This document shows positions 49,193 to 60,265 of a stretch of DNA of 64,000 nucleotides, piece by piece. This DNA comes from Brachynemurus nebulosus (taxonomy: Eukaryota; Arthropoda; Insecta; Neuroptera; Myrmeleontidae). Numbering within the stretch: the first letter of the stretch is position 1; each line of letters opens with the position of its first letter. Under the pieces are notes generated by a model. The model was not told the DNA's origin, searched no databases, and saw only the letters and a program-made list of their open reading frames with translations. The stretch lies in NCBI GenBank assembly GCA_035578155.1, contig JAPWDM010000005.1:21388877-21452876 (forward strand). Reading direction: 5' to 3'. Position numbers and translations under genes: made by a program.

Positions 49193-50128
49193 TAAAAACA
49201 TAATTTCCTTGTTAAAATTTCATTTCATTTAAAATCAATCGCCGCATTACAATAGTGTGTAATTTTTAACTATTTCCGCTCAGTGCCTGTCTATTTATAA
49301 CTCTTTTTTTACCGTTGTCGTAATCATAATAATTATTTTAGAGCTATTGTTATTTTTATTTTGGGACATAATTACTTTTTATTTGATCGCAAATAGTTCT
49401 TGCAATTAGTTTATTCACATGGGTACGCTAAGAGAAATATCGGCTTATCAACTAAAAAGATTAAAAAAATTTTTGTCAGCTTTCTTTACCTAAGAGAATA
49501 ATATTGCCAACGAGATCTTAATCGAAATTAAACGTACAAAATTTCGTTATGATTCGTATAATTTTCTATAAAATATCTGTCTTACTTTTTTTATAGGTTT
49601 AAATTTTATATTAATATCGCTAGAATGATATCTAAAATTTCTGAAACGACTTCGAGCAGTTTAAAAATGCCGCTTTGCGACGCATATACCATTTTAGTGT
49701 CTCTAAACTTGGTCGGTAGCTTTTTTTAATTACAGGTTAGTTATTTTTCCTATAAATAAATTACGGATAACACATTAATGATAGGTAAAAACTCACAAAA
49801 TTGTCAATACGTATTGAAACTTTATATGCCTTTTTCTCGAAACTACGATTTTCAAGACGGGGTGGACAAGATAACTCCGACAATTTTCATCCTATTGATT
49901 TAAAATTTTACCTGTACCTAAAACGGTATACAAGATTTTTAAAATTGGTGAACAAATATATCTTTTGTAAACAAATTAAGGTTGATTTTTTATCGATTTT
50001 CAAAATTTTTTTCAAACTGGTACCATGTAACGACAAATCAATGTTTCTTTTTTTTGTTTTTGTTTTCTTTTTTTTTTAATAACTTTGTGTACCACCTTAA
50101 TAAAACGAATGTAAATGATGAAAAAATA
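49193..50128. other. AT-rich spacer, nothing recognised
   Basis: No supported feature; frames at 49801-50173 read through AT-rich and T-rich runs. Confidence 0.4.
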
Positions 50129-50515
50129 CCCCTGTCGCAGCACCTGCATAACATAGCGAATTTCCATTTATAAAAATCCGTTTTTCTGTGATTTTCCACC
50201 CTTCTAAGTGATTTTTCCTCTTCTTTCTAATGGTGTAAATAAATGTCACAAAAATTTTTTAACTTGAGACAATTTTGGCAAAAACCTAATTTTTGTCACT
50301 AAAAATTACCAAAAAAACCATGTTCCAGGCATCCGACATGGCTGGATAACGAATTTGTCCAACGGTGTGAGACTAAATACAAATATAATACATAAATTTT
50401 AGTGAATATTATTTTCTGTTTGTAGGGACCTCAAAACAAATTTCTGCCATAGTCTCGGGCTCAAGTCGCATCATGAGAGTGGCTGTAATAGCTAAATTCC
50501 ATTCTGGAAATTCGC
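50129..50515 (+). repeat. Dispersed family A, shorter copy lacking (TA)n
   Basis: CCCCTGTCGCAGCACCTGCA at the start and TTCTGGAAATTCGC at the end, with GGCATCCGACATGGCTGGAT inside. The CGAGAGTTATCG plus microsatellite section is deleted, replaced by ACTAAATACAAATATAATAC. Confidence 0.85.
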
Positions 50516-51480
50516 TAAAACCACCCATAAAACCTATAAGTCTAGCAAGTACTTAACACATTAATATTTTTTGTATATATCAACATCTAAAAACATTTGA
50601 CAATCTTGCCAGAACTTAAACAATTTTTTTAAACTTTTTTACTGTAAAAATCGAAACGGTATTTTGAAGACGGTTAAAATTACTATATTTTACATCAAAA
50701 TGTCAACACAATCACCCCCTAGTTAATTACCCCTAGACTTGATGCTAGAAAATTGAGAAGAAATAGGTCATACAGATTTTTTTAATTTAGATTTTATTTG
50801 TAATGATTGAGTTACGAAATTCAAAAGAGCATTTTAAAAATGTGTGTTTTCGCTATGAGCTTTTGTCTGGAAGGAATCCAGCTCCTCAAAATCGGCTCCA
50901 GCGCTCAAGATGGACAGAACATATCAGTTTATCAGGACGGCATTTGTACATAATTTTAATATTTTCTTTAAGAAACAGTATTTTGTTCTAAATACTTGTT
51001 TGATTTTTTCAAGGCGAGTATTTATTACGATTTCTATTTACCAGCTTCTACAAAATAAAAAAAAATCATTTGTAACACTACCATCAAACGTTATTTTATT
51101 TTGAAATTTTCAAAAAAAATATAAAACTTACCTCTTATAAGCTTTTTTTTTGGGTTAATTATTGAAAAATATTCTATTTTCCGACATTTTTGAGGTAAAA
51201 TGGGCAGATGTATGGTTTTTATTAAACAAATTTCAGCTTTTTAATATATTTTCGCCTTAAAATATTTAATATTTTCAAAAATGTTAAATTTAACCATGCT
51301 TCGTCACTTTGAATTTAAGTAATTTCCGTTTTCTTGGCTTTATCTCTTTTATTATTGCATTTATGTAAATTGTAAATTTGCAGTTTATTTTTAGAAAAAA
51401 ATAGAAGATTGATTTGTTTCGAATATTAGAATATTTAATTTTTTAATGAAAACTCATGATCAGTTGTATCTGAAATTAGG
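50516..51480. repeat. Decayed TIR-element and Tigger-like relics
   Basis: 50697-50800 (CAACACAATCACCCCCTAGT, TTAATTACCCCTAGACTTGA) resembles 8271-8350 of the TIR element at 7754. 51295-51480 (AACCATGCTTCGTCACTTTG, CCGTTTTCTTGGCTTTATCT) is the inverse of 9060-9220 of the Tigger-like element. Both are degraded and without ends. Confidence 0.6.
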
Positions 51481-52361
51481 TATAGGTATATCAACTTTTG
51501 TCGTGAATATATCAACCTCCATAAAGAATATCGTGAAGATTCTGATTGGAGATGTTGAGATGATGAAGCATCTAAGGAATAAATTTACAATGTTTCACTA
51601 AAATCTGTCTAGTGGTTTTTGTGTCAACCGTGCCCATGGAAAACCTGACTTATCATTTTATTATATAAATTCGATGTAACTTCCAAAATATCAGTTTTAG
51701 GTATAAGAATATCTGATATTAATAGATAGAGTTTACATTTTTTTACATAGTTATAATAAGAAATATAAGTGGTTCATTTAAAAAAAAGTTTTTCACAATA
51801 AACAAAAAATATTTAAAAAATGCTTTATGTGACCACCCTGTAGCATGTCAAGGAAGCTGAAATGCCACTGTCAGATAGAATATTAATAACAATTCCCAGC
51901 GAATTCAAATTTGTTGTTAAAAACACTTAAAATAGCAAAGCTGATGTCAACTTCCGGTATAACCGGAAGTGGCAGCAAGTTAGAAATCTTTTAATTAAAA
52001 TCTTCATATTTGGAAACCAAATTTTCAAAAATCTACCTTATTTAGAGGACCATAAACTTTTAATGGAGTTTCTTTTTGAATTATCCTGTACATAACCATT
52101 TGGATGATCACATTAAAATGTGGCTAAGATTGATCGGGAGGTTAATATTTATATTCCCTGTAAATTTCAACTCAGTAGCTTCAGTAGTTTTTGAGTTAAA
52201 TCGGTTCGTACAAACAGACATACAGACAGACAGACAAAAATTTTTTAAAGTTGGATTTGCTATATATGTCGAATTTGCTAACTAAAAAACATATTAATAC
52301 CTAAAAATTAGAAAATCACAGACAGACCCTTCTATTTTATTTATAGGCATGAATATTTTTT
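51481..52361. repeat. Unclassified repeat text with CAGACAGACAGA tail
   Basis: Contains GACTGCCACC-poor AT-rich text, the palindrome CAACTTCCGGTATAACCGGA AGTGG at about 51949-51972, and an ACAGACATACAGACAGACAG run at 52215-52234 following AGTTTTTGAGTTAAATCGGT. That combination is typical of 3' regions of arthropod dispersed repeats. No coding domain. Confidence 0.4.
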
Positions 52362-52650
52362 GAAAGAAAAAATATCTTCATAAAGGCCTTCTAGTTTACT
52401 ATTGTGTTGGCTTTTTTTCCTGCTAACTGCTATCGGCACCAAATTGAAATTTATTACGATTCAGCTCTTAAAATCTTAAAACCCCTTTGTAAAGCCCCGA
52501 TTAGTCGGACACTCAACATCAGTTTTGAAACCACCAAAATGGCAAATCGCTTGTAGACTTTCAATCACATTTCGCTTGTAGACATTCAATACCGAAGATG
52601 AAGGGAAAAATTCGACTTCCGTGATGGGGCCCCGCTGCTCACGGCGTTTT
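52362..52650. repeat. Dispersed repeat family C, copy 2
   Basis: Same orientation as 11609-11987, with shared TATCTTCATAAAGGCCTTCT, CCACCAAAATGGCAAATCGC and CCGCTGCTCACGGCGTTTT. About 90 bp shorter in its 5' half. Confidence 0.78.
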
Positions 52651-52721
52651 ATTATTTTATATGAATACTTTTTTTTTGAATACTTCGCTGTTGAGAGATT
52701 TACCTTGTGAAATTTTATTTT

Positions 52722-53379
52722 AAATATTGAAAATATTTAAAGTTTTAATTACTTTGTCAATTTCACGAAAAATACTATTCTTTTTACTTAACGCGTTTTC
52801 AACCCTTTCTGCCATCATCAGAGTAAATTGATGAAAATATAATGAAGAGAATTTATAGCTAAGAAGATGTGTGGGATGGGTGAAAGTAAATTGGGAAAAC
52901 CCATAAATTTTTGTTTCGGAACAACTGCACGTGCAAAGTTAAAAGCAATCGAAAATTTAAACTGGGACATTGATCGTTTAAAACAGTGTCCCACAAGTAC
53001 AAGTTTTAAACGATCAAAATGATCTAAATAATTCCCCTTTATTGAAAATAAATTTCTGAACGAATATAATTACATCAAGCTTTCAGTAATTTTTGGACAC
53101 CCCTAGTTTAATTTATTCATAAAAAAGTCATTAGAACAGTCACAATATTAGGTAAAAATAATTACCATTCCGAAACAAAAATTTATGGGTTTTCCCAATT
53201 TTCTTTCAATAATATTACACCCCTCCCACACATCTTGTTAGCTATAAATTATCTTCATTACATTTTCATCAATTTACTCTGCTGATTGCCGAAAGGGCTG
53301 AAAACGCGTTAAGTAAAAAGAATAGTATTTTTCGTGAAATTGACAAAGTAATTAAAACTTTAAATATTTTCAATACTTT
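52722..53379. mobile_element. Inverted pair of Penelope-like terminal sequences with hammerhead-like cores
   Basis: About 200-bp arms at 52722-52922 and 53165-53379 are inverse and 90% or more similar: TTACTTTGTCAATTTCACGA, CTTACTTAACGCGTTTTC-like text, GTGTGGGA and AACCCATAAATTTTTGTTTC. Read outwards toward GCGTTAAG, each arm contains a hammerhead-like string. The left arm (minus strand) has CTGATGATGGCAGAAAGGGT then TGAAAACGCGTT; the right arm has CTGATTGCCGAAAGGGCTGA then AAACGCGTT. CUGAUGA and GAAA are intact in the left arm, and stem II (GCC/GGC) is better in the right. This is typical of terminal repeats of Penelope-like elements; no reverse transcriptase lies between. Confidence 0.6.
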
Positions 53380-53753
53380 TTTTGCATGCCTATCTATATC
53401 TAAATTTCCTTTGAATTTTCATTTTTTTTTTTAATGTTCTTAAAATATCAACAAATAGATGATAAAAAGAAGGGATAGTAAACATATTAATTGTTCTCTT
53501 TTTATTAGTTCCTAAAAAGAATCGGTACCCCCTTTGTAGGGGTGGGAAAAACCGACCGGTTTTAACCGAAAACCGGTTTTTCTGTTTCGATTAACCGGTT
53601 TATTTTGGTTATTTTTTTGACTCGGTTATTACCGGTGTTTTTTTTTTTTAATAAATAACCGGAAAAAAAAAACCGGACAGATTATTTTAAAAAATTTAGA
53701 AATTTAAATCACAATTCAGTGGGCGGTGATTTGTTTTTATAAAGAAAAGTAGC

Positions 53754-54242
53754 ATATTATTCAACAAGCCGGTAATGATTGCTATTACTCATGAAGATGA
53801 AATTGCGACACGAGCCGCATTTACGAGGCGAGTGTCATAATGCATCTGAGTGAGTAATAGCCATTGCAAGCGAGTAGAATACGATATTTTTTCTTCGACT
53901 TTGTTCCTTTTTGATTTAAATAAAATTTAATATAAATTTTAAATCAAAAGAATACAATTTTAAATCTATCTCTAATTTCATTAAATATTTATATAAGTAC
54001 AAACGATGAAAACAAAATACAAACTACTTTCTTTGTTTACTTAGACGTTACCAGGCAACATATATGAAATTAAAACTTACAGATATATTATTGGCAAAAC
54101 AATCGTAAATCTATTGAATAATGGTTAATACGGTGGTTAAAAGGTAATGATCATTCCTCCACACCTTTAAATAATGCCTAACTTTCTTAACAATTAACGG
54201 ATATGTAATCGCTTATTTCTTCAACAGGAGTAGAAAAAATAA
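53754..54242 (+). repeat. Dispersed repeat family B, copy 2, nested
   Basis: Shorter copy of the repeat at 47411-48183, with the same 5' fold and the same GGAGTAGAAAAAAT end, lying inside the AACCGGTT element. Confidence 0.8.
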
Positions 54243-54492
54243 TTAATTTCTTTAAAATTAAAATACATTTAGTTAATTATGGTTATTATGGTATGGAAAA
54301 TAATGAAATCATGTTTCATTTTCAATATTTATTTTCATTTGCTTTAATACCCAATAATAAAATCGATTGTCTCGGTCCAACCTGACAGACCAATACCAAG
54401 ATTTAAATAAATAAAACAAAGAGGAAAGCAACAAGCAAATTCACCAGATATTGTTATAAAAATTTCACTCAACTTTCAAAATGGCTTATTAA

Positions 54493-55443
54493 CCTGGCAT
54501 GTGTATACTGGGTCTTTAAAGGAAAAGTCGAAATTTAAGACTCAAATTTCTCTCTTATGAATAAAGCGCGGGCTTTGATTACCCTCCGTAAAAAGTCTAG
54601 TTAGTAGTGGGTACTCAAGGTCCAATGGATGCTTGGGACTTGCTGATGCGAACGAGTGAAAGTTCCATACGTTCCCTAAAAGGGTCAGTGTACACATGGC
54701 GTCAGTATTTTCGAAGGTAAGTGAATGGTGTTATTTTTATCTTTCCCGTAGTTTTTCACTAAGGCTAGAATAGATTATTGTATACCGTTATAATTCATTG
54801 ATGGATCCACGTTAGATGACATGGATAACGTGCACAGCAGTGGAATCACGGCTTTATTTTTTCATTTTTTTTTTTTATATAAAAAAAAGTTTTGCTCCAT
54901 TTCTTTTCTTTACTTTCTTGCTTTTTCGGTTTTTTTCTATTAGTATTTAATTTCTTTTATATTTTCAACAATAAAAACTCAATTTGTGTCAAATAATTAC
55001 TGTTCCGTTTATTATGACTTGCCTGTAAATATTCCCCATTTTCAGGTGCTTGAATAATTGGGCTTTTTGGAGCCGACGCCAAAAAAACTGTATTCATTTG
55101 AAAGCGCATAGTGTAAGCTACAAAAGCCTAAAACCATTTGTTTTAATGTTCCTTCATTGTAGAGTTAGGAATTTTTTTACAAAATTTTATTTTTCATGCT
55201 TTTTGGACTACTGGTCGATTTTTATTATATTATTTATTATATTATTTATATATTATTTATTTTATTAACAGTTTTAAACTTTTGACTTTAGCAACTGCTG
55301 GGCCATGTAGTAGACACTCCAAAAAGTAACTCAGAATTTTTTGAGATTTTTTGGAAGCCTACAAAACTTTGAAAACACGACCGTTCCTTGAAAGATCCGT
55401 TGTACACACCGTGTTCTTAAAAATACAGTGTACACACGCCGGG
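54493..55443. mobile_element. piggyBac-type element, nested
   Basis: Flanked by TTAA on both sides (54489-54492 and 55444-55447). The left end CCTGGCATGTGTATACTG is inverse to the right end CAGTGTACACACGCCGGG, and GTGTACAC motifs recur subterminally (54688-54697, 55410-55420). At 951 bp with no recognisable transposase, it is non-autonomous. The + frame at 55050-55268 is not a piggyBac domain. Confidence 0.85.
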
Positions 55444-55956
55444 TTAATTAGTAATTAACTGGAGTTTTTAAAAACTTCTAGATCATGAGAAATTTAGAAA
55501 ATGAATAAAATTTTCGTCTATCACTATCTAATATTTAGTAATTACATATATTATAATAATATATGAATTTATCTGTTAATTTGTCTTACCGTATTACACT
55601 GAAAATGAGTTCTATATATTTCTTTTTTTTTAATTTGATTTTCCTACAGCTCTTTGTTGCTTAAAGGCAATACTTTGCTTTCGCATTTTTGTTAGATAGT
55701 TGTTTTTCTCGTCAAATTTCTTAATTTTTTGTTTTTGTTTGTATTGACGGTATTAAATTCGTTTAAAAATAAATATAATTATAAAATAAAAATTTTCGCT
55801 TATATAAGTGCTGTTTTTCCTAAAAAAAAAAAAAAACGAAAACCGGTTTTTTCAAAAACCGGTTATTTTAATCGGTTTTAATCGTCAGGTTAAACCGAGC
55901 ATGAATTAAACCGAAATAACTGAAAACCGGTTATTTTTGAAAAACCGCCATCCCCT

Positions 55957-57768
55957 TGGCTGCTCCTAGACTCGACATCACTAATGTATACTTTTAAGTA
56001 GAGGGTAAAGTTAATTCGTACAAAAAAAGGTATGTTTTTGTTATTTTTTTGTGACGACACAGTCAAAATCTCTTTATTAAAACCAGTGGTACATTAAAGT
56101 ATAACATTCGAAGAATATTGTATAAAATTTTCACGAAGAAATATTAAAAAATACAGTAATGGCAGCAATTATTCGAACGTGTCTCGGAAAAAAGTAGAAT
56201 TGTGGTGCCCCTCATAACTAGGTGCTGGATCATCGGAAATAAAAAAATTAAAGTTCATTCATTAGATAATAGTTTTCCTCAGATAACGCTGGGAGGGTTT
56301 CTTGAAATTTCAATTTTTCACTTTTTCGGAACACTTAGAACGAAAAAACACGATTTTTGTGAAAAAAAATTGGCTAATTTGTTATTGTAAAATAAAAATT
56401 ATTAACAAATTTGAAAAAAAACTCTCCAGCGTTACTTCGTAAATTATGTACAGAAATAGTGTTCAAAATTTCAAATAGATCGGTGCTGTAGTTTTGAAGT
56501 TATGAGGGGCACCGACTTTGAAAACGTGAGCTGTGGGGAAAACGCTTTAAAGTTCTGAACACTTAAAAATTCTTGTATAAAACGGATACAGAATACTTAC
56601 TGCTAAACTAAGTTTTGTACCCTACACTGACAAAATATACAGTACAGATATAAACACGTTAGTACTTCCATTGAAATTTCTATAATATAACTGAGAGAGA
56701 GAGATATATAGAGAGCGAGAGATATATAGAGAGCGAAACATCTGCCAGGTAACAACAAAAATGCTTATAACTTCGTCAATTTTGCTCCAATCAACTTGAA
56801 ATTTTGAGAAAATATTCCTGAGATATTAAGCATTCAGTTAAAAAAATAAAAAATGCAAAAAAATTATTTTAATACCTTACCCTGCCCTTAAATGAACGAA
56901 TTGTTAACACTTATGAAATGGAATTAAAAACTCAAAACATATTCTAGCGCCTGATAAATGACCGTGATAAAATTGCAATATATATTATTTTATCTAGATA
57001 TACATAGTATGTATGCATGATACAATATGTTTTTCTTCTCCCATTATTCAAAGTAGCACACAGTTCAAAAAACTGCACTCGACAAGTGAGTATCAATACG
57101 AGGAAAAAACGAACTTGAACAACCACACCACGGTGCTGCGCTGGTAGAGCACAACGGATATGTAATATCTATCCGCTAACACCACCCACTCACACCCCCG
57201 ACCCGTGTACACACCGTTCGTCACATCATATCACATTACATTACAAACCTGTTGAAACTTACATATTTCCCAACACGGCGACACTGTAGTCTAGAAGAAT
57301 GAGTGAGTGTCGCCTCGCTCTAGGAGTCGGTGGAGTCGAGTAGAGCTTTATGTCGCGTAGCAACAAGCACAGTGAGTACCTATCTACAGAACGAGCACAA
57401 GTAAACAGCATCTTTAACAACCGACCGTACAGTGAGTTAGTTTATTATAACTTCCTGTGTACATAATGTAACTGTACGAACAACTTGTCAATGAAATTAC
57501 TACAGTTATGTTGCCTATCGACAAGCATCAGCATCGAAAAAAAAAATTGAGAGTGTGATCGAAGTGAAAATTTTTATGGCGATCTCGTAACCGCTTTGAA
57601 GTAATATAAATATATTTTATCGATTGGACTTTATTGAACAAGTTGTGATTATAGATGGGCGTGCGAAGTCAGTAGCAAATATGCTGAAAACAAATAATAA
57701 ATAATATTAAAGTATTTTCAAGATTGAAGTTCAAAATTAAAAGTTACCAGAATCCATTAAAAGTCAAA
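55957..57768. other. Spacer; includes GA-rich simple repeat and a GC-richer patch
   Basis: 56692-56740 is a GAGAGAGAGATATATAGAGA-type simple repeat. Two related blocks (GTGGTGCCCCTCATAAC at about 56200 and GTTATGAGGGGCACCG at about 56501) are inverse. 57120-57430 is less AT-rich and contains a small hairpin GGCGACACT/AGTGTCGCC (57277-57314); it might be a promoter or 5' exon, but no coding exon was identified. Confidence 0.45.
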
Positions 57769-58484
57769 CGGCCGGTTTTACATTCACATTTAAAGCCGAC
57801 TTTAACACTAAAGCCAGCTTTAAAACTGATTTTATTTTTGGTACTGTTTTACAATAAAATTTAAAGCCTCGTTAGTGTAAAAGTCGACTTTAAACTAACG
57901 TAAGAATTACCTCTACTTTTACTATTTAAAGTCGGCTTTAACACATCTGTTATTGCTGATTATTATCACTGAATTTTGTTTATAAGCATAATTTTTAAAT
58001 AAAATATTCGTACCTTAAATAAATAAAATAAAAATTTTATGTTTGCTTATTTTCAATAATATTTTTGATTATTTTTACGTCTTGAATTAATGTCAAACAT
58101 TCTTTTTGGGTTAAACTGGCTGAGCAGTTTTTTTTATGATCAGTGTATTTATGATATTTATAAGTTTCTTTTATTGTTTCTTTTAAAAAGAAGTATGTAA
58201 TGCGGTTTTCTATTCCAATCTCACTGGCAGTAGCGAAATGAATGAAATACGCTTTTTTTTGAAATTCAAACACGTTGAAATTTTAGTTTTTATAGTTATT
58301 TCTTATAAATGTAAGATTGGCTACGATCATTCATAGTTCGTTTTATCCATGCAACACTTAAAAATCCTTTAATAAAAGTAAGCAGACCTGATCATTGTAA
58401 AACAGTGCAAAAAATAAAGTCGACTTTAAATTAAAAGTAGCTTTAGTTAAAGAACCTTTAAAATTATGAATGTAAAACCGGCCG
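57769..58484. mobile_element. Harbinger-like TIR element with GGCCGGTTTTACATTC ends
   Basis: CGGCCGGTTTTACATTCA at the left and TGAATGTAAAACCGGCCG at the right are perfect inverses. Subterminal AAAGTCGACTTTAA and AAAGCCGACTTTAA motifs recur at both ends. Flanking AAA on both sides could be a 3-bp duplication. A 78-codon minus frame (58037-58273) lies inside, but no domain is recognised. The ends and 3-bp duplication suggest PIF/Harbinger. Confidence 0.82.
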
Positions 58485-58581
58485 AAAGTGTTTTAATTTA
58501 CGAATTCGGTACAAGTTCTCATAAATAGTTTTGTCTGTTATTTTAACGATAATTTATTTATTGTCTATTTACATACCATAA

Positions 58582-58742
58582 GGCAGGCTCTACATTCTTG
58601 CGAAGTTGACCGAGTAGGAGAATGTAGAAGGTCACTTTGTTGTTCCTCGTGGTAGTTGTTATAACGCTCTTCAGACCTATGCCAACTTCAGCGAGGAACT
58701 TGGACGAGGAACCTTGTCCTATCTCGGCGAGAATGCAAAGCC
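58582..58742. mobile_element. Harbinger-type MITE
   Basis: GGCAGGCTCTACATTCTTGC at the left is inverse to GCGAGAATGCAAAGCC at the right, flanked by TAA on both sides (58579-58581 and 58743-58745), the 3-bp TWA-type target of PIF/Harbinger elements. It is 161 bp and GC-richer than the surroundings. Confidence 0.78.
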
Positions 58743-58745
58743 TAA

Positions 58746-60265
58746 TTAAAATAATTTATGTCGGAGAATTGACTGTCAAATAATACAAATATCTGATATC
58801 AATTGAATGTGATACAAAATTTATTTTGAATTATTTCGGTTTCTATGTTAATCATAGAACACTAGAAGCAAACTAAACTCAAAAAAGTATGGATCGCTTG
58901 GAGTCATTTGTTGATCTGTCACAGCTTAAACTGCACGTTGCTCTGTCCGATATGCGTGTTATGTAGTTGTGTGTGTGACCACTCACTCACATGCAAACAT
59001 CAAACCCACACGAGTACAAACAGTGTGTACCAAGACAACGTAGTGAGGAGAAGTGGAAGGGTTTTTTTTTGTCTACGCAGGTATCAGTAGTACAGAGATA
59101 GCAGTGTTTCCTCTGTACTCTGTGGTTTTAGTAGTCTGGCAAAGATAGAAATTAATTCATAATAATTGTGGAAATAAAATGCAATTATTTTCATAAAATT
59201 TTTAAAGAATAGAAATATTAATATAATCATAAGAACGCTCTTGATACGTAAAATGTATTATTATTATTAGAGAAAAAAATTATTAAAAATAATATAATAA
59301 ATTACGGTTGTGACATGCTATTATACCCTTAGTATATGTTGACGGAGTTGAAGCCAAGATAAATTTAAGTTATATTAAATAATATGACATCAAGAGTGTT
59401 GTGAATAAATTAAATGATATAAATAACATACAATATTAATCACTTATTGTTAGTAATGATCGACTAACCGCATTACAGTGGAAGGTATAATCGTTTTTAT
59501 TGCACTTCCAACCATTACAGATTTCTTCCCTATACAAGTTTCAACTTTAAAAAAAAATGGGAGGGGCTTAGTCATGTTTAGTGTTTTTTTTATTGATCAC
59601 TTCCACGCTGAAACAGATCGAAATTACCTCAATGGTATAGAAGGTACCACCCCGCTGGGCGCAATGGCAGTTGAATATTCCTCTACCCATTTCCGTAACT
59701 CTTTTGATCCTTCAGTGGTAGACTTTGGATACTTTTTGGATTCGCCTTGATCCACATTTTCTTCAAATATACTGACATTTGACTAATGTTTGTGCAATTT
59801 TTATTGCTTCAGGTCTCCAAGTGTTTTCTGAAACAGATACCAAGAAATTTAGATTTAATCGATTCGATCCGATTGGTTCATTAGGTCCATTATTGGTCAA
59901 GAAACAGCATAACGAAATTTTAGGCAAAATTATTATCACGTCAAATGAATTAAATATTTTAATGGATTCAAAAGTTGGAGCTAATACGTGAAAGTAATCA
60001 TTTATATGATTTCTCTACATAAATTTTTCTTATTACCCGACCAACGTGAATTTCAAACATCTTTGTTTTTTCGGTTTATTGCAAATGTTAATACAACCAT
60101 AATTTACTATGTCATTTATCATAGAAGATAATATTTTACATTCTTAAAATTGACTTCGAACGTAACGTAAGTTTTCCATTCGGTTCTTTTTGTTTTTTTC
60201 CAAGATGAAAAATATGTTATTTTCAAATTGTATACGATTCATATCTATAATGATTTACCGCATTA
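58746..60265. other. Spacer with one possible coding relic
   Basis: 58890-59140 is less AT-rich but has no recognised gene. 59628-59815 (minus strand) looks like a decayed coding fragment and is listed separately. Otherwise AT-rich. Confidence 0.4.
59628..59815 (-). pseudogene. Possible decayed coding fragment, unassigned
   Basis: On the minus strand, SENTWRPEAIKIAQTLVKCQ reads to a stop, and one frame over the text continues as ENVDQGESKKYPKSTTEG ... LRKWVEEYSTAIAPSGVVPS before TAA. The composition (Trp, Pro, Glu, Lys, low AT bias) is more protein-like than neighbouring frames, suggesting one frameshift in an old gene or transposase. No family recognised; it may be chance. Confidence 0.3.

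Larger units (their letters stand above)
53538..55956. mobile_element. hAT-like element with AACCGGTT subterminal repeats, containing nested insertions
   Basis: The left end AGGGGTGGGAAAAACCGACC and right end AAAAACCGCCATCCCCT are inverse, and both subterminal 120-bp regions are packed with ACCGGTT/AACCGG motifs (53557-53680 and 55845-55940). No 8-bp target duplication could be verified. It has been invaded by family B (53754-54242) and a piggyBac-type element (54493-55443). Confidence 0.65.

Noticed and set aside
51820..52090. Possible mariner-like ends (ACCACCCTGTAG, TTATCCTGTACATA)
   Set aside because: The two sequences are in the same orientation and do not form a TIR pair.
57128..57160. 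tRNA-like CTGCGCTGGTAGAGCAC text
   Set aside because: Resembles a D-arm, but no anticodon arm or T arm follows.
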